A DNA stretch of 25,240 nt from Caldisericia bacterium (GTDB taxonomy: Bacteria; Caldisericota; Caldisericia; UBA6126; JAGPKI01). The translations under genes and the position numbers were made by a program. The stretch lies in the NCBI GenBank assembly GCA_018054005.1, contig JAGPKI010000006.1, positions 1 through 25,240 of the forward strand. Direction: 5' to 3'. The notes under the pieces were generated by a model, which was given only the letters and a program-made list of their open reading frames with translations, did not search any database and was not told the DNA's origin. Position 1 is the first letter of the stretch. Every line of letters starts with the position of its first letter. This document shows positions 6,577-15,115 of this stretch, one piece after another.

Positions 6577-9365
6577 GCTATAATCTTATCCTTCTTTAGT
6601 ATATCTCTCAGATACATACCAGTATAAGAATTTTCGCTTTTTGCTACTTCTTCAGGCGTTCCTTTAGCAACAACATATCCTCCATAATCTCCTCCGCCTG
6701 GCCCCAAATCAATTAAATAATCACAACTTTTTATTACATCGAGGTTATGTTCAATCACTATGACTGTATTCCCCTTGTCAACTAATTTGTTTAAGACCTC
6801 CAAAAGTCTTTTTATGTCTGCAAAGTGTAAGCCAGTTGTTGGCTCATCAAGAATATACAAAGTTTTACCCTCACTTTTCTTAGATAGCTCAAGAGCTAAT
6901 TTTATCCTTTGAGCTTCTCCCCCTGAAAGAGTTGTTGAAAATTGACCAAGCTTGATATATCCTAATCCAACATCTCTTAATAATTCAAGTTTTCTCCTTG
7001 CAAAGGGATAATTTTTAAATAATTCAAATGCGTCATCAGCCGTCATATCGAGAACATCATAAACATTATATCCTTTATACCTTATTAAAAGTGTCTCTTT
7101 GTTAAATCTTTTACCTTCACATACCTCGCAAGGTATATAAACATCTGGTAAAAATTGCATTTCTACCTTTTTTAAACCATCTCCCATACATGCTTCACAT
7201 CTTCCACCCTTTACATTAAAACTAAATCTACTTATTGTATAGCCTCTCATTTTTGATTCTGGAAGTGAAGCGAAAATCTGCCTTATATCGGTCCAAAGAC
7301 CAATATAAGTAGCTGGGTTTGACCGTGGAGTTCTTCCAATTGGATTTTGGTCAACGATAATTACTTTCTTAATATTTTCGACACCAGAAATTTTATCATA
7401 TTCTCCTGGAGTCTCCTTAGAATTATATAGAATTGATGCAAGTGCTCTGTAAAGTACATCATTAATTAATGTGCTTTTTCCTGAGCCAGAAACCCCTGTA
7501 ACACATATAAATTTTCCTAAATTAAAACTAACAGAAATATTTTTAAGATTGTGCTCTCTTACACCAGTAAGTTTGAGAGTTTTGCCATTTCCTTTTCTTC
7601 TGCTTTCAGGAATTGGAATAAACTCTTTACCTGACAAAAATCTACCAGTAACTGATTTTTCTTCTTTTATTACATCATCCAATTTTCCAGAAACTATAAT
7701 TTCGCCTCCATTGTTTCCTGCTCCAGGACCAACATCAACTATAAAATCGGCACTCCTTATTGTATTTTCATCATGTTCAACCACAATCACAGTATTTCCA
7801 AGATCTCTAAGTCTAAATAGTGTATTTAGAAGTTTCTCATTATCTTTTGAATGCAAACCAATGCTTGGTTCATCCAATACATATAGTACACCAACCAATC
7901 CGGAACCAACCTGACTTGCAAGCCTTAATCTTTGAGCTTCTCCACCTGAAAGAGTTGCAGATTCTCTGCTTAAAGATAGATAATCAAGTCCAACATTAAT
8001 AATAAAGTTAAGTCTTGAACTTATTTCCTTTAAAATTCTATCTGCAATAAGTTTCTCGTTTTCTGTAAGTTTTATTGTCTCAAAGAATTGTAAAAGATTT
8101 CGTAAAGACATATCACATAAATCAGCGATATTTTTACCATTTATGGTTACTGCTAAAGCCTCTTTCTTAAGACGTGTTCCATTACAGAAGGGACATCTTT
8201 TCTTAACCATAAGTTTTTCGTATTCCCAGAGCATCATTTCTGAATCTGTTTCTGAATACCTTCTTTTTATAGTATTAATTAATCCCTCATAGTATCTATC
8301 ACCGTAGAGAATAGCATTCTTTGTTTCTTTCTTTAATAATTTAAATGGGGTATCCGATGATTCTCCATATCTTTCAAGTACTCGTTCAATAAGGTTTAAA
8401 GTATAGCTTTCTGTATAACTTCTAAAGCCAGGTATATCTATTGCACCATCAAGAATAGATTTTTCTGGGGCTTTGATAATTAATGATGGACTAACCTCAT
8501 TTATAACCCCCAATCCATTACACTCCGGGCAGGCACCAAAAGGGCTATTGAACGAGAAAAGTCTCGGCTCGATTTCAGATATGCTAATTCCGCATGTAGG
8601 ACAGGCAAATTTCTCAGAAAATATATGCGTTTCCCACTTATTTTCTGTATTAACTCTTATTTCTATTATGCCGTCTGCTAGTTCTAATGCCTGTTCAATC
8701 GAATCAGCTATTCTAAGCCTTTCACTTTCTTCCACAGTAAGTTGGTCAATAATAACTGATATGGAATGTTTTTCAGTTTTTTTAAGAATTATTTCATCGT
8801 CAATGTCATAGAGATTTTCATCCACAATAACTTTTACATAACCTTTCACTTGTAAGTCTGAAAAGAGATTCTTAAACTCTCCTTTCTTTTCTCTCACAAT
8901 TGGTGCAATAATCTGAATCATTTTATTGTTAAATGAGAGCATTACCCTTTCAATAATTTGATCTAAACTCTGGGATTTAATTTCCTTACCACAGTTAGGA
9001 CAGTGTGGAATACCGATTCTTGCAAATAGAAGTCTTAAATAATCGTATACTTCTGTCATAGTACCAACAGTTGAACGAGGGTTTTTGCTCCCTGAATGCT
9101 GGGTTATTGCAATAGAAGGAGATAAACCATCTATATGGTCAACATTTGGTTTCCTTAATTCTCCGATAAATTGTCTTGCATATGCTGAAAGTGACTCCAA
9201 GTATTTTCGCTGTCCTTCAGCATATATAGTATCAAAAGCAAGAGAAGACTTACCTGAGCCAGAAATACCTGTGATAACTACAAATTTGTTTCTCGGTATA
9301 TCAAGATTTATATTTTTTAAATTGTGTTCTCTTGCCCCTCTTATTCTAATAAAATCATCTATCAT
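6573..9365 (-). CDS. uvrA: Excinuclease ABC subunit UvrA
   Basis: UvrA is the damage-sensing ABC ATPase of nucleotide excision repair; its dimer loads UvrB at lesions. The 930-residue protein is complete, starting IRIRGAREHNLKNI. It has two Walker A sites (GISGSGKSS at 33-41 and GVSGSGKST at 624-632), two ABC signature regions (ATLSGGEAQRLRLA and TTLSGGEAQRIKLA), two Walker B/D-loop segments (LYVLDEPSIGLH and LYILDEPTTGLH), and zinc-binding cysteine pairs: CPNCGKE, CPTCG with CPECNGLG, and CEACMGDG with CEVCEGKRF. It sits 5 bp downstream of pyrG and overlaps the phosphatase gene by 4 bp. Confidence 0.98.
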   Translation of the reverse strand: MIDDFIRIRGAREHNLKNINLDIPRNKFVVITGISGSGKSSLAFDTIYAEGQRKYLESLSAYARQFIGELRKPNVDHIDGLSPSIAITQHSGSKNPRSTVGTMTEVYDYLRLLFARIGIPHCPNCGKEIKSQSLDQIIERVMLSFNNKMIQIIAPIVREKKGEFKNLFSDLQVKGYVKVIVDENLYDIDDEIILKKTEKHSISVIIDQLTVEESERLRIADSIEQALELADGIIEIRVNTENKWETHIFSEKFACPTCGISISEIEPRLFSFNSPFGACPECNGLGVINEVSPSLIIKAPEKSILDGAIDIPGFRSYTESYTLNLIERVLERYGESSDTPFKLLKKETKNAILYGDRYYEGLINTIKRRYSETDSEMMLWEYEKLMVKKRCPFCNGTRLKKEALAVTINGKNIADLCDMSLRNLLQFFETIKLTENEKLIADRILKEISSRLNFIINVGLDYLSLSRESATLSGGEAQRLRLASQVGSGLVGVLYVLDEPSIGLHSKDNEKLLNTLFRLRDLGNTVIVVEHDENTIRSADFIVDVGPGAGNNGGEIIVSGKLDDVIKEEKSVTGRFLSGKEFIPIPESRRKGNGKTLKLTGVREHNLKNISVSFNLGKFICVTGVSGSGKSTLINDVLYRALASILYNSKETPGEYDKISGVENIKKVIIVDQNPIGRTPRSNPATYIGLWTDIRQIFASLPESKMRGYTISRFSFNVKGGRCEACMGDGLKKVEMQFLPDVYIPCEVCEGKRFNKETLLIRYKGYNVYDVLDMTADDAFELFKNYPFARRKLELLRDVGLGYIKLGQFSTTLSGGEAQRIKLALELSKKSEGKTLYILDEPTTGLHFADIKRLLEVLNKLVDKGNTVIVIEHNLDVIKSCDYLIDLGPGGGDYGGYVVAKGTPEEVAKSENSYTGMYLRDILKKDKIIA

Positions 9366-9370
9366 ATTTG

Positions 9371-10996
9371 TTATGATTTTTCTTCTTCTAATTTTTCGTT
9401 GTATTTAAAACAAGCATCAATAAATCCAACGAATAATGGATGTGGTCTTAGTGGCCTTGAAGTAAGTTCAGGATGAAATTGGCAGGCAATGAAAAATGGG
9501 TGAGTCGTTAACTCGATGATTTCAACAAGGTTTTTATCCATACAAATACCAGATATTTTCATGTTTGCCATTTCAAGACGATTCCTAAATGCATTGTTTA
9601 ATTCATATCTATGTCTATGCCTTTCACTAATTATTTCTTTATTGTATAATTTGCTTGCTAATGTACCTTGAGAAATTTTGAAAGAAAAAGCACCAAGCCT
9701 CATAGTTGCACCTTTTTCGTTTAAATCTTTCTGTTCGGGCATTAAACCTATAACAGGATATGGTGTGGTTGGATCAAACTCGGAGGAATTAGCATTCGTT
9801 AATCTTAAAAAATTTCTTGCATAATCTATGACTGCCACTTGTAATCCAAGGCAAATTCCTAAGAAAGGAATGTTTTTCTCCCTAGCGTATTTTACTGCTC
9901 TGATCATTCCCTCTATTCCTCTTTTTCCAAAACCACCAGGAATGAGTATGCCGTGTAAGCCATTAAGCACTTCATTGGGATCATTTATCTCCAAGCTTTC
10001 TGCAGGGATCCATTTAATGTTTACTTTTACTTTTGTGCTCACCTGGGCATGTTTTAAGGCTTCAACAAGAGATATATAAGCATCGCACATTGAAGTATAT
10101 TTTCCAATTATACCAATGTTTACTGAACGGGTGAGATTGTTTATTGTATTAACCATTTCTTCCCATTCATCAAAATTTGCATTTAAATCTGGAAGTCCCC
10201 AGAGCTCTAATAAGGTCTTGCTTAATCCCTCCTTCTCAATCATTAGAGGTACTTCATAGATGTTTTCAGCATCAACGACCGAAAAAATTCTCTCCTTTTT
10301 TACATCACAAAAAAGTGATATCTTTTCGGCAATTACATCTGATATTTCCTTGTCTGAACGACATGCAATTATATCTGGTTGAATCCCGACTCTTCTAAGT
10401 TCTGCTACACTATGCTGAGTTGGTTTTGTTTTCAATTCACCTGTGGCTTTTAAATGTGGTAAATATGTAAGGTGCAGGAAAAGTACATCATGAGGAGGAT
10501 TTTCCATTCTGAATTCCCTTATTGCCTCAAGGAATGGCAAGCCTTCAATATCTCCTACTGTGCCACCGATTTCACCTATAATTATATCTGGTTCTACTGC
10601 TTCTTTAAGCTGATAGATTCTTTGCTTTATTTCATTTGTAAGGTGCGGTATAGTTTGAACTGTTGCACCAAGAAAATCCCCTCTTCTTTCTTTTGCTACT
10701 AATTGTGAATAAACCGACCCAGCAGTAACATTATTTAAACGTGATAAATTTTCGTCAAGAAACCTTTCGTAATGACCTAAATCGAGATCTGTCTCAGCAC
10801 CATCATCAGTCACAAATACTTCTCCATGTTGGTATGGGTTTTGTAGCCCAGCATCGACATTTAAGTATGGATCGAATTTTATTATAGATACCTTGAATCC
10901 TCTTGCTTTTAAAGTTCTCCCGATAGAAGATGTAAGAATCCCTTTTCCAAGGGAGGACATAACTCCACCAGTTACAAAAATATACTTAGTCCCCAT
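9371..10996 (-). CDS. pyrG: CTP synthase
   Basis: CTP synthase makes CTP from UTP, ATP and glutamine. The protein starts MGTKYIFVTGGVMSSLGKG, the P-loop of the amidoligase domain (about 1-270). The C-terminal class I glutamine amidotransferase domain has PGGFGKRG, the nucleophile Cys382 in FLGICLGLQ, and the catalytic His/Glu in CQFHPELTSRP. I chose the ATG at 10996 (541 residues) because a GGAGGA ribosome binding site lies 6 bp upstream and the product matches the family start; an in-frame ATG at 11023 would add nine residues and place that site inside the coding region. It lies between ddl (about 40 bp upstream) and uvrA (5 bp downstream) in the minus-strand operon. Confidence 0.98.
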   Translation of the reverse strand: MGTKYIFVTGGVMSSLGKGILTSSIGRTLKARGFKVSIIKFDPYLNVDAGLQNPYQHGEVFVTDDGAETDLDLGHYERFLDENLSRLNNVTAGSVYSQLVAKERRGDFLGATVQTIPHLTNEIKQRIYQLKEAVEPDIIIGEIGGTVGDIEGLPFLEAIREFRMENPPHDVLFLHLTYLPHLKATGELKTKPTQHSVAELRRVGIQPDIIACRSDKEISDVIAEKISLFCDVKKERIFSVVDAENIYEVPLMIEKEGLSKTLLELWGLPDLNANFDEWEEMVNTINNLTRSVNIGIIGKYTSMCDAYISLVEALKHAQVSTKVKVNIKWIPAESLEINDPNEVLNGLHGILIPGGFGKRGIEGMIRAVKYAREKNIPFLGICLGLQVAVIDYARNFLRLTNANSSEFDPTTPYPVIGLMPEQKDLNEKGATMRLGAFSFKISQGTLASKLYNKEIISERHRHRYELNNAFRNRLEMANMKISGICMDKNLVEIIELTTHPFFIACQFHPELTSRPLRPHPLFVGFIDACFKYNEKLEEEKS

Positions 10997-11036
10997 TTTT
11001 AATCCTCCAATATTTTCCACCATCTATATATAACAA

Positions 11037-12086
11037 CTAAAATTCATCTTTGTTTCTTTGAAATGCTAAATCAATAAGTTTATCAATAAGCTTATTATAA
11101 GGTATTCCTGAATATTCCCACAATTTTGGATACATGCTAATTGAGGTAAAGCCCGGTATAGTGTTTATTTCGTTTAAATACAATTCATTCGTTTCTTTAT
11201 CAAGTAGAAAATCCACTCTTGCCATTCCATAACAGCCTAAAAGTTTAAAACATGTTTTACTATTCTCTTTGACCAAGTTAATCATAGTTGTATCAAGGTT
11301 TGCTGGTATTACAAGCTCAGTATCAGTGTCAACATACTTAGCTTCATAATCATAAAAATCTCTCTTTGGAATAATTTCTCCAGGGTAAGAAGCTTCAATA
11401 TGCTCAAAATCACCAAGAACACTGCACTCTATTTCCCTTGCATTAATAGCTCTCTCAATAATAACTTCTCTTGAATAATTGAATGCTAACTTAATTGCTT
11501 CTTTTAGTTCACTATCGTTTGATACTTTTGATATTCCGATACTTGAACCAGTATTAGCAGGTTTTACAAATAGAGGAAGTTTAAGTTTTGAAATAATCTT
11601 TGTTAGAGTTTCATCATTTAATTCAATACTTTCTTTAAAGAAATGCAAATAATCAGCCTGCTTTATATTTGATGCACCAAGTATTTTCTTTGTAAGAACT
11701 TTATTCATACATAAGGTCGAGGATTGCGTATCAGCTCCAACATATGGAATATTACATAACTCTAATATCCCCTGAATTAATCCATCTTCTCCACCTTTAC
11801 CATGTAACACAGGAAATGCACAATCAATAGGAATGAACTCATCGTCTAAATATATTCCTTTTCTTTTATTAAGAGATAGGGTTAATTCCTGATCTTTCTC
11901 AGGAACAGTTTTTAGAGACATAAACTCCCCTTCTGTAAATAAATTCCACTTTCCACTTTTAGATATACCTACAAGCAGAGGATTATATCTACCTTTTGTT
12001 AAATTAGTATAAACAGATTTTGCAGAAATAATTGAAATTTCATGTTCGGGAGAGATCCCTCCAAATAACAAAGCCAATTTAATCAT
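11037..12086 (-). CDS. ddl: D-alanine--D-alanine ligase
   Basis: Ddl joins two D-alanines for the end of the peptidoglycan stem peptide, in the cytoplasm. The 349-residue ATP-grasp protein shows LFGGISPEHEIS, VLHGKGGEDG, the ATP-binding loop KPANTGSSIGISK, the substrate-site DFYDYEAKY, MARVDF, and the Mg-binding LNEINTIPGFTSISMYP. The tyrosine in FYDYEAKY is the residue typical of D-Ala-D-Ala ligases; D-Ala-D-Lac (VanA-type) ligases have a different active-site loop here, so ordinary D-Ala-D-Ala activity is expected. Its start codon overlaps the upstream HAD gene stop by 1 bp (TAATG). Confidence 0.96.
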   Translation of the reverse strand: MIKLALLFGGISPEHEISIISAKSVYTNLTKGRYNPLLVGISKSGKWNLFTEGEFMSLKTVPEKDQELTLSLNKRKGIYLDDEFIPIDCAFPVLHGKGGEDGLIQGILELCNIPYVGADTQSSTLCMNKVLTKKILGASNIKQADYLHFFKESIELNDETLTKIISKLKLPLFVKPANTGSSIGISKVSNDSELKEAIKLAFNYSREVIIERAINAREIECSVLGDFEHIEASYPGEIIPKRDFYDYEAKYVDTDTELVIPANLDTTMINLVKENSKTCFKLLGCYGMARVDFLLDKETNELYLNEINTIPGFTSISMYPKLWEYSGIPYNKLIDKLIDLAFQRNKDEF

Positions 12087-12709
12087 TAAATTAATACACT
12101 CCTTATTTTCGGAAAGAAAAAATCTTCATAATAGTCCATATATTCACTATCTTTGTAAATGTATATAGTTTTAAATCCAAGGTATTTTGCTGAAATAATA
12201 TTTTCAAAAGAATCATCTATAAATATTGCACTTTTGATATCTATATCTAATTTTTTAATTACTTTTTTAATTGAATTTATATAAGGCTTTCCATAATAAT
12301 CCATAAATACAATATCATAAATATTTCCGAAAAGTTCATTAACTCCTAAAGCTTTAAGAACATTCTTGGCATAAAAAAGTGGGCTATTCGTTACAATATA
12401 TTTTTCCCCTGGGAGGTTTAATATAAAATCATTAAGTTTTTCTTCTTTTTGTAAAAACATATTTACATCTATATTGTGAACATAAAATAAAAATTCAGCA
12501 GGATCTATGTCAAATTCATTTTTGAGACCCAAAAGAGTTGAGCAATATTCTTTAATATATCTCTTCCTTATTTGTAGTACATATGAAACATCTATCTTCA
12601 ATTTACTTGAAACGTACATATTAATTCTTTTGTTTAAATAATCAAACATCCCCGAATCAGCGCTATATAGGGTATTATCAAGATCGAATAACCAGTTTAT
12701 TTCGTTCAT
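12086..12709 (-). CDS. HAD-superfamily hydrolase, pyrimidine 5'-nucleotidase-like
   Basis: A 207-residue haloacid dehalogenase phosphatase. Motif I is FDLDNTLY (nucleophile Asp9, general acid Asp11), motif II is IVTNS, motif III is the lysine in GKPYINSIKK, and motif IV is FIDDSFENI with the Mg-binding aspartates. The start FDLDNTLY followed by a helical cap resembles the SDT1/PHM8-type pyrimidine 5'-nucleotidase subgroup, so a nucleoside monophosphate is a plausible substrate, though HAD substrates are hard to predict from sequence. It overlaps the epimerase stop by 4 bp and the ddl start by 1 bp. Sharing an operon with pyrG would fit nucleotide turnover, as inference. Confidence 0.85.
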   Translation of the reverse strand: MNEINWLFDLDNTLYSADSGMFDYLNKRINMYVSSKLKIDVSYVLQIRKRYIKEYCSTLLGLKNEFDIDPAEFLFYVHNIDVNMFLQKEEKLNDFILNLPGEKYIVTNSPLFYAKNVLKALGVNELFGNIYDIVFMDYYGKPYINSIKKVIKKLDIDIKSAIFIDDSFENIISAKYLGFKTIYIYKDSEYMDYYEDFFFPKIRSVLI

Positions 12710-13644
12710 TTATTAAATGTTTCCTGAAAAAATTCGTATGTTTTTCTAATGCCATCAGAAATATCGGTCTTTGGTTCCCAACCAAACTCTTTTTTAGCTT
12801 TTTCTGCATTTAGAGCAATTCTTTCAATTTCCCCAGCTCTTTTCTCTACATATACTGGATCTAATCCTTTACAGTCAGAAACATTACTAATAATATCGAA
12901 TAGTTCGTTTACTGATACTTCTTTACCAGTGCCTAAATTATAACATTCATTATTGCCCTTATTTAAGGATAGAAGAATTCCATCAATAACATCTCCAACA
13001 TAAGTGTAATCTCTTGTTTGGTTGCCATCACCGTAAATATATACTTTTTCACCCGAAAGAATTCTGTTTATAAAAATTGCAACAACTCCAGCTTCTCCGT
13101 AAGGGTTCTGCTTCTCGCCATAAACATTAGGGAGTCTTAAGCTTACGAAATTTAAACCATAAAGTTTATTATAGAGCTTTAAATAGTTTTCAAAAGTTAA
13201 TTTACTGACCCCATAATGGCAATCAGGATTTATTCTATAATCCTCTTTAACCGGTATATCGTCCTGCAAAACATTACCATATAAAGCTCCTCCGGTATTT
13301 GTATATATTATTTTCTTTATATTATGTTTTATACATTCTTCGAGAATATTGATTCCTCCAATTATATTAATACTCGCATCAAATACAGGGTTTCTAATAG
13401 ATGCTCTAACATCTATCTGAGCAGCTAAATGAAACACATAATCTGGTTTTTCAATTTCAAATATTTTATTAACTATTTCTTTATCTGTAATATCTGCTAG
13501 GTAAAAATTAGCTTTATCTGGAACATTTTTTAAAAAACCTGAAGATAAATTATCAATAATAGAGACATGAAAGCCTTCTTTTATGAGCCTCTCAGCAAGG
13601 TTTGAACCAATAAATCCTGCTCCACCGGTGATCAATGCTTTCAT
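12706..13644 (-). CDS. NAD-dependent epimerase, UDP-glucose 4-epimerase-like (extended SDR)
   Basis: A 312-residue extended short-chain dehydrogenase acting on a nucleotide sugar. The NAD-binding GGAGFIGS is at residues 7-14. The active site has Thr117 in TNTGGALYG, then Tyr144 and Lys148 in YGVSK. Other family marks are FHLAAQIDVRASI, LRLPNVYGEKQNPYGEAGVV and GDGNQTRDYTYVGDV. These match the GalE-like group found in surface polysaccharide pathways, but the exact sugar (glucose/galactose, GlcNAc/GalNAc, or a dehydratase-linked product) cannot be fixed. It is the first gene of the seven-gene minus-strand operon. The ATG at 13644 follows an AAAGGA ribosome binding site, and a promoter match lies about 40-65 bp upstream. 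Confidence 0.9.
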   Translation of the reverse strand: MKALITGGAGFIGSNLAERLIKEGFHVSIIDNLSSGFLKNVPDKANFYLADITDKEIVNKIFEIEKPDYVFHLAAQIDVRASIRNPVFDASINIIGGINILEECIKHNIKKIIYTNTGGALYGNVLQDDIPVKEDYRINPDCHYGVSKLTFENYLKLYNKLYGLNFVSLRLPNVYGEKQNPYGEAGVVAIFINRILSGEKVYIYGDGNQTRDYTYVGDVIDGILLSLNKGNNECYNLGTGKEVSVNELFDIISNVSDCKGLDPVYVEKRAGEIERIALNAEKAKKEFGWEPKTDISDGIRKTYEFFQETFNK

Positions 13645-13680
13645 TTGTTTTTCCTTTCTTAAAATAATACTAATAATAAA

Positions 13681-13709
13681 ATTATATCAATTAAGTTTAT
13701 TTCTGTATA
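13681..13709 (-). promoter_or_regulatory. Candidate sigma-70-type promoter for the seven-gene minus-strand operon
   Basis: Read on the minus strand, TATACA (complement of 13704-13709) is followed by a 17-bp spacer and TATAAT (complement of 13681-13686). The -10 is a perfect consensus and the -35 matches TTGACA at 4 of 6 positions. It sits 37 bp before the epimerase ATG, in the only sizeable gap upstream of the operon. Confidence 0.5.
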
Positions 13710-13716
13710 ATGGAGG
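13706..13716 (+). promoter_or_regulatory. TATAAT match abutting the GGAGG ribosome binding site of the CoA-transferase gene
   Basis: TATAAT at 13706-13711 is followed at once by GGAGG (13712-13716) and the ATG at 13724. The GGAGG is a convincing ribosome binding site with a 7-bp spacer. If the TATAAT were the real -10, the transcript would start inside or after the ribosome binding site, so it is probably chance or serves a near-leaderless message. It also overlaps the minus-strand -35. Confidence 0.4.
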
Positions 13717-13723
13717 TTAAAAT

Positions 13724-14908
13724 ATGAAGTCTTTATCTGGTATTAGAGTGCTTGATCTTACACGTGTTCTTGCAGGTCCTTTATGTACTGCAATTTTGGG
13801 AGATCTTGGTGCAGATGTAATAAAAATAGAAAACCCAAAAAGAGGTGATGAAACAAGAGGATGGGGGCCTCCATTTGTAAATGGAGAAAGTGCATATTAT
13901 CTGTGTGCCAACAGAAATAAACGTTCTGTTACCTTAAATTTTAAGTCAGACGAGGCAAATAAAATCATTGATAGTCTAACATCTGCTTGCGATGTAGTGG
14001 TACTAAACTATACTCTATCAAGAATTGAGAAATTTAACTTTTCATATGAAAGGTTTAAATCAATAAACAAAAAAATAATTTGGGCAAATATAAGTGGCTT
14101 TGGTTTAACGGGACCACGCAGAGAAGAACCAGGTTACGATATAATGATTCAGGGGCATAGCGGGCTTATGAGTATAACAGGTGAAGAAAATGGAGAACCT
14201 ATGAAAGTTGGAGTTGCAATTGTTGATGTAATTACTGCTTTGTATACTGTAATATCAATAATTTCTTCTATTAGAAGAAGAGACATTGAAGGTATCGGAG
14301 CCAAAATAGATAATTCACTTATGGAATGCGCTATTTCATCGCTTGTTAATGTAGCAAGTGGTTATCTTATAAGCGGAGAATTGCCAAAAAGATACGGCAA
14401 CGCTCACCCAAACATTGTTCCATACCAAGTTTTCAGAGCCCTCGATGGGTATTTTATCTTAGCTGTAGGAAATGATGATCAATGGATGAGACTCTGTAAG
14501 GTTATTGAAAGAGAAGATTTATCAAGTGATAAAAGATTTTCTACTAATACTGATAGAGTTAAAAATAGAGATGAACTGATTTCAATATTAAGTCAGGTAT
14601 TCCAGAAAAATAGTATGGATTATTGGTTATCTTCATTCAAACTCAATAATATTCCATCTGGGCCCGTAAATACAATTGATAAAACTCTAAATGACCTCCA
14701 AGTTATTGACAGAGGTTTAATTGCTTCTATTTTGCATCCTTTTTGCGGAGAAATAAAACTTTTAAGAAATCCAATCCACATCGATAATTCCAATTTAGAT
14801 ATTGAAAGACACCCTCCTTTGTTAGGAGAACATACAAATGAAATTTTGAAGGAGTTAGGTTATTCTGATCGCGAAATAGAAGAACTTAAAGAAAAAGGTG
14901 TAATATAA
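13724..14908 (+). CDS. CaiB/BaiF family (class III) CoA-transferase
   Basis: A 394-residue class III CoA-transferase, an enzyme type that moves CoA between carboxylic acids through an aspartyl-CoA intermediate. The N-terminus LSGIRVLDLTRVLAGPLCT and the GADVIKIENP, NRNKRSVTLNF and ISGFGLTGP blocks are family hallmarks. The catalytic aspartate is expected at Asp139 in PGYDIMIQGHSG. Downstream there are GNAHPNIVPYQVF and HPPLLGEHTNEIL near the end. The full length and intact motifs suggest a working enzyme. Substrates vary widely in the family (oxalate, carnitine, succinate, bile acids, aromatic acids) and nothing nearby points to one. It is alone on the plus strand, divergent from the epimerase operon, with GGAGG 7 bp before the ATG. 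Confidence 0.93.
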   Translation: MKSLSGIRVLDLTRVLAGPLCTAILGDLGADVIKIENPKRGDETRGWGPPFVNGESAYYLCANRNKRSVTLNFKSDEANKIIDSLTSACDVVVLNYTLSRIEKFNFSYERFKSINKKIIWANISGFGLTGPRREEPGYDIMIQGHSGLMSITGEENGEPMKVGVAIVDVITALYTVISIISSIRRRDIEGIGAKIDNSLMECAISSLVNVASGYLISGELPKRYGNAHPNIVPYQVFRALDGYFILAVGNDDQWMRLCKVIEREDLSSDKRFSTNTDRVKNRDELISILSQVFQKNSMDYWLSSFKLNNIPSGPVNTIDKTLNDLQVIDRGLIASILHPFCGEIKLLRNPIHIDNSNLDIERHPPLLGEHTNEILKELGYSDREIEELKEKGVI

Positions 14909-14942
14909 AAATTATTTTAAATAAAACTATGAAAATATAAAG

Positions 14943-14961
14943 TTTGAGCTGGGAGCTCAAA
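14943..14961 (+). terminator. Perfect 8-bp hairpin after the CoA-transferase gene, possible terminator
   Basis: The arms TTTGAGCT and AGCTCAAA flank a GGG loop, 35 bp after the CaiB-type stop codon. The stretch after it is T-rich but interrupted (TCTCTTGTTATTATTTT), so it is an imperfect intrinsic terminator. It could equally be an operator-like palindrome. Confidence 0.4.
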
Positions 14962-14969
14962 TCTCTTGT

Positions 14970-15003
14970 TATTATTTTCATGCTTGTGTTATGGCAGAAA
15001 TAC
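14970..15003 (+). repeat. 34-bp dispersed repeat, copy 2
   Basis: Partner of 2386-2419, same orientation, 31 of 34 bases identical. It begins 8 bp after the hairpin at 14943-14961 and lies 112 bp left of the IS remnant. Outside the 34 bp the two loci do not align by eye. Confidence 0.7.
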
Positions 15004-15115
15004 AAAGAGTTAATATTTTTATTGTAGTTAAAATCAAAATATGAAAATTCAAAATAAACAACAAAGTATATTGTCTTACAAAATGAACATTTTTTTGTTC
15101 CAGCAACCTAATTAA

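Noticed and set aside
7471..7914. 147-codon plus-strand open frame inside uvrA
   Set aside because: It is a shadow of a strongly conserved gene on the other strand, with no family motif and no separate ribosome binding site.
10997..11023. Longer CTP synthase start at 11023
   Set aside because: The extra nine codons contain the GGAGGA ribosome binding site of the ATG at 10996 and do not match the family N-terminus.
15085..15100. Small hairpin gaaca/tgttc left of the IS remnant
   Set aside because: A 5-bp stem around a T-run is expected by chance in DNA this AT-rich.
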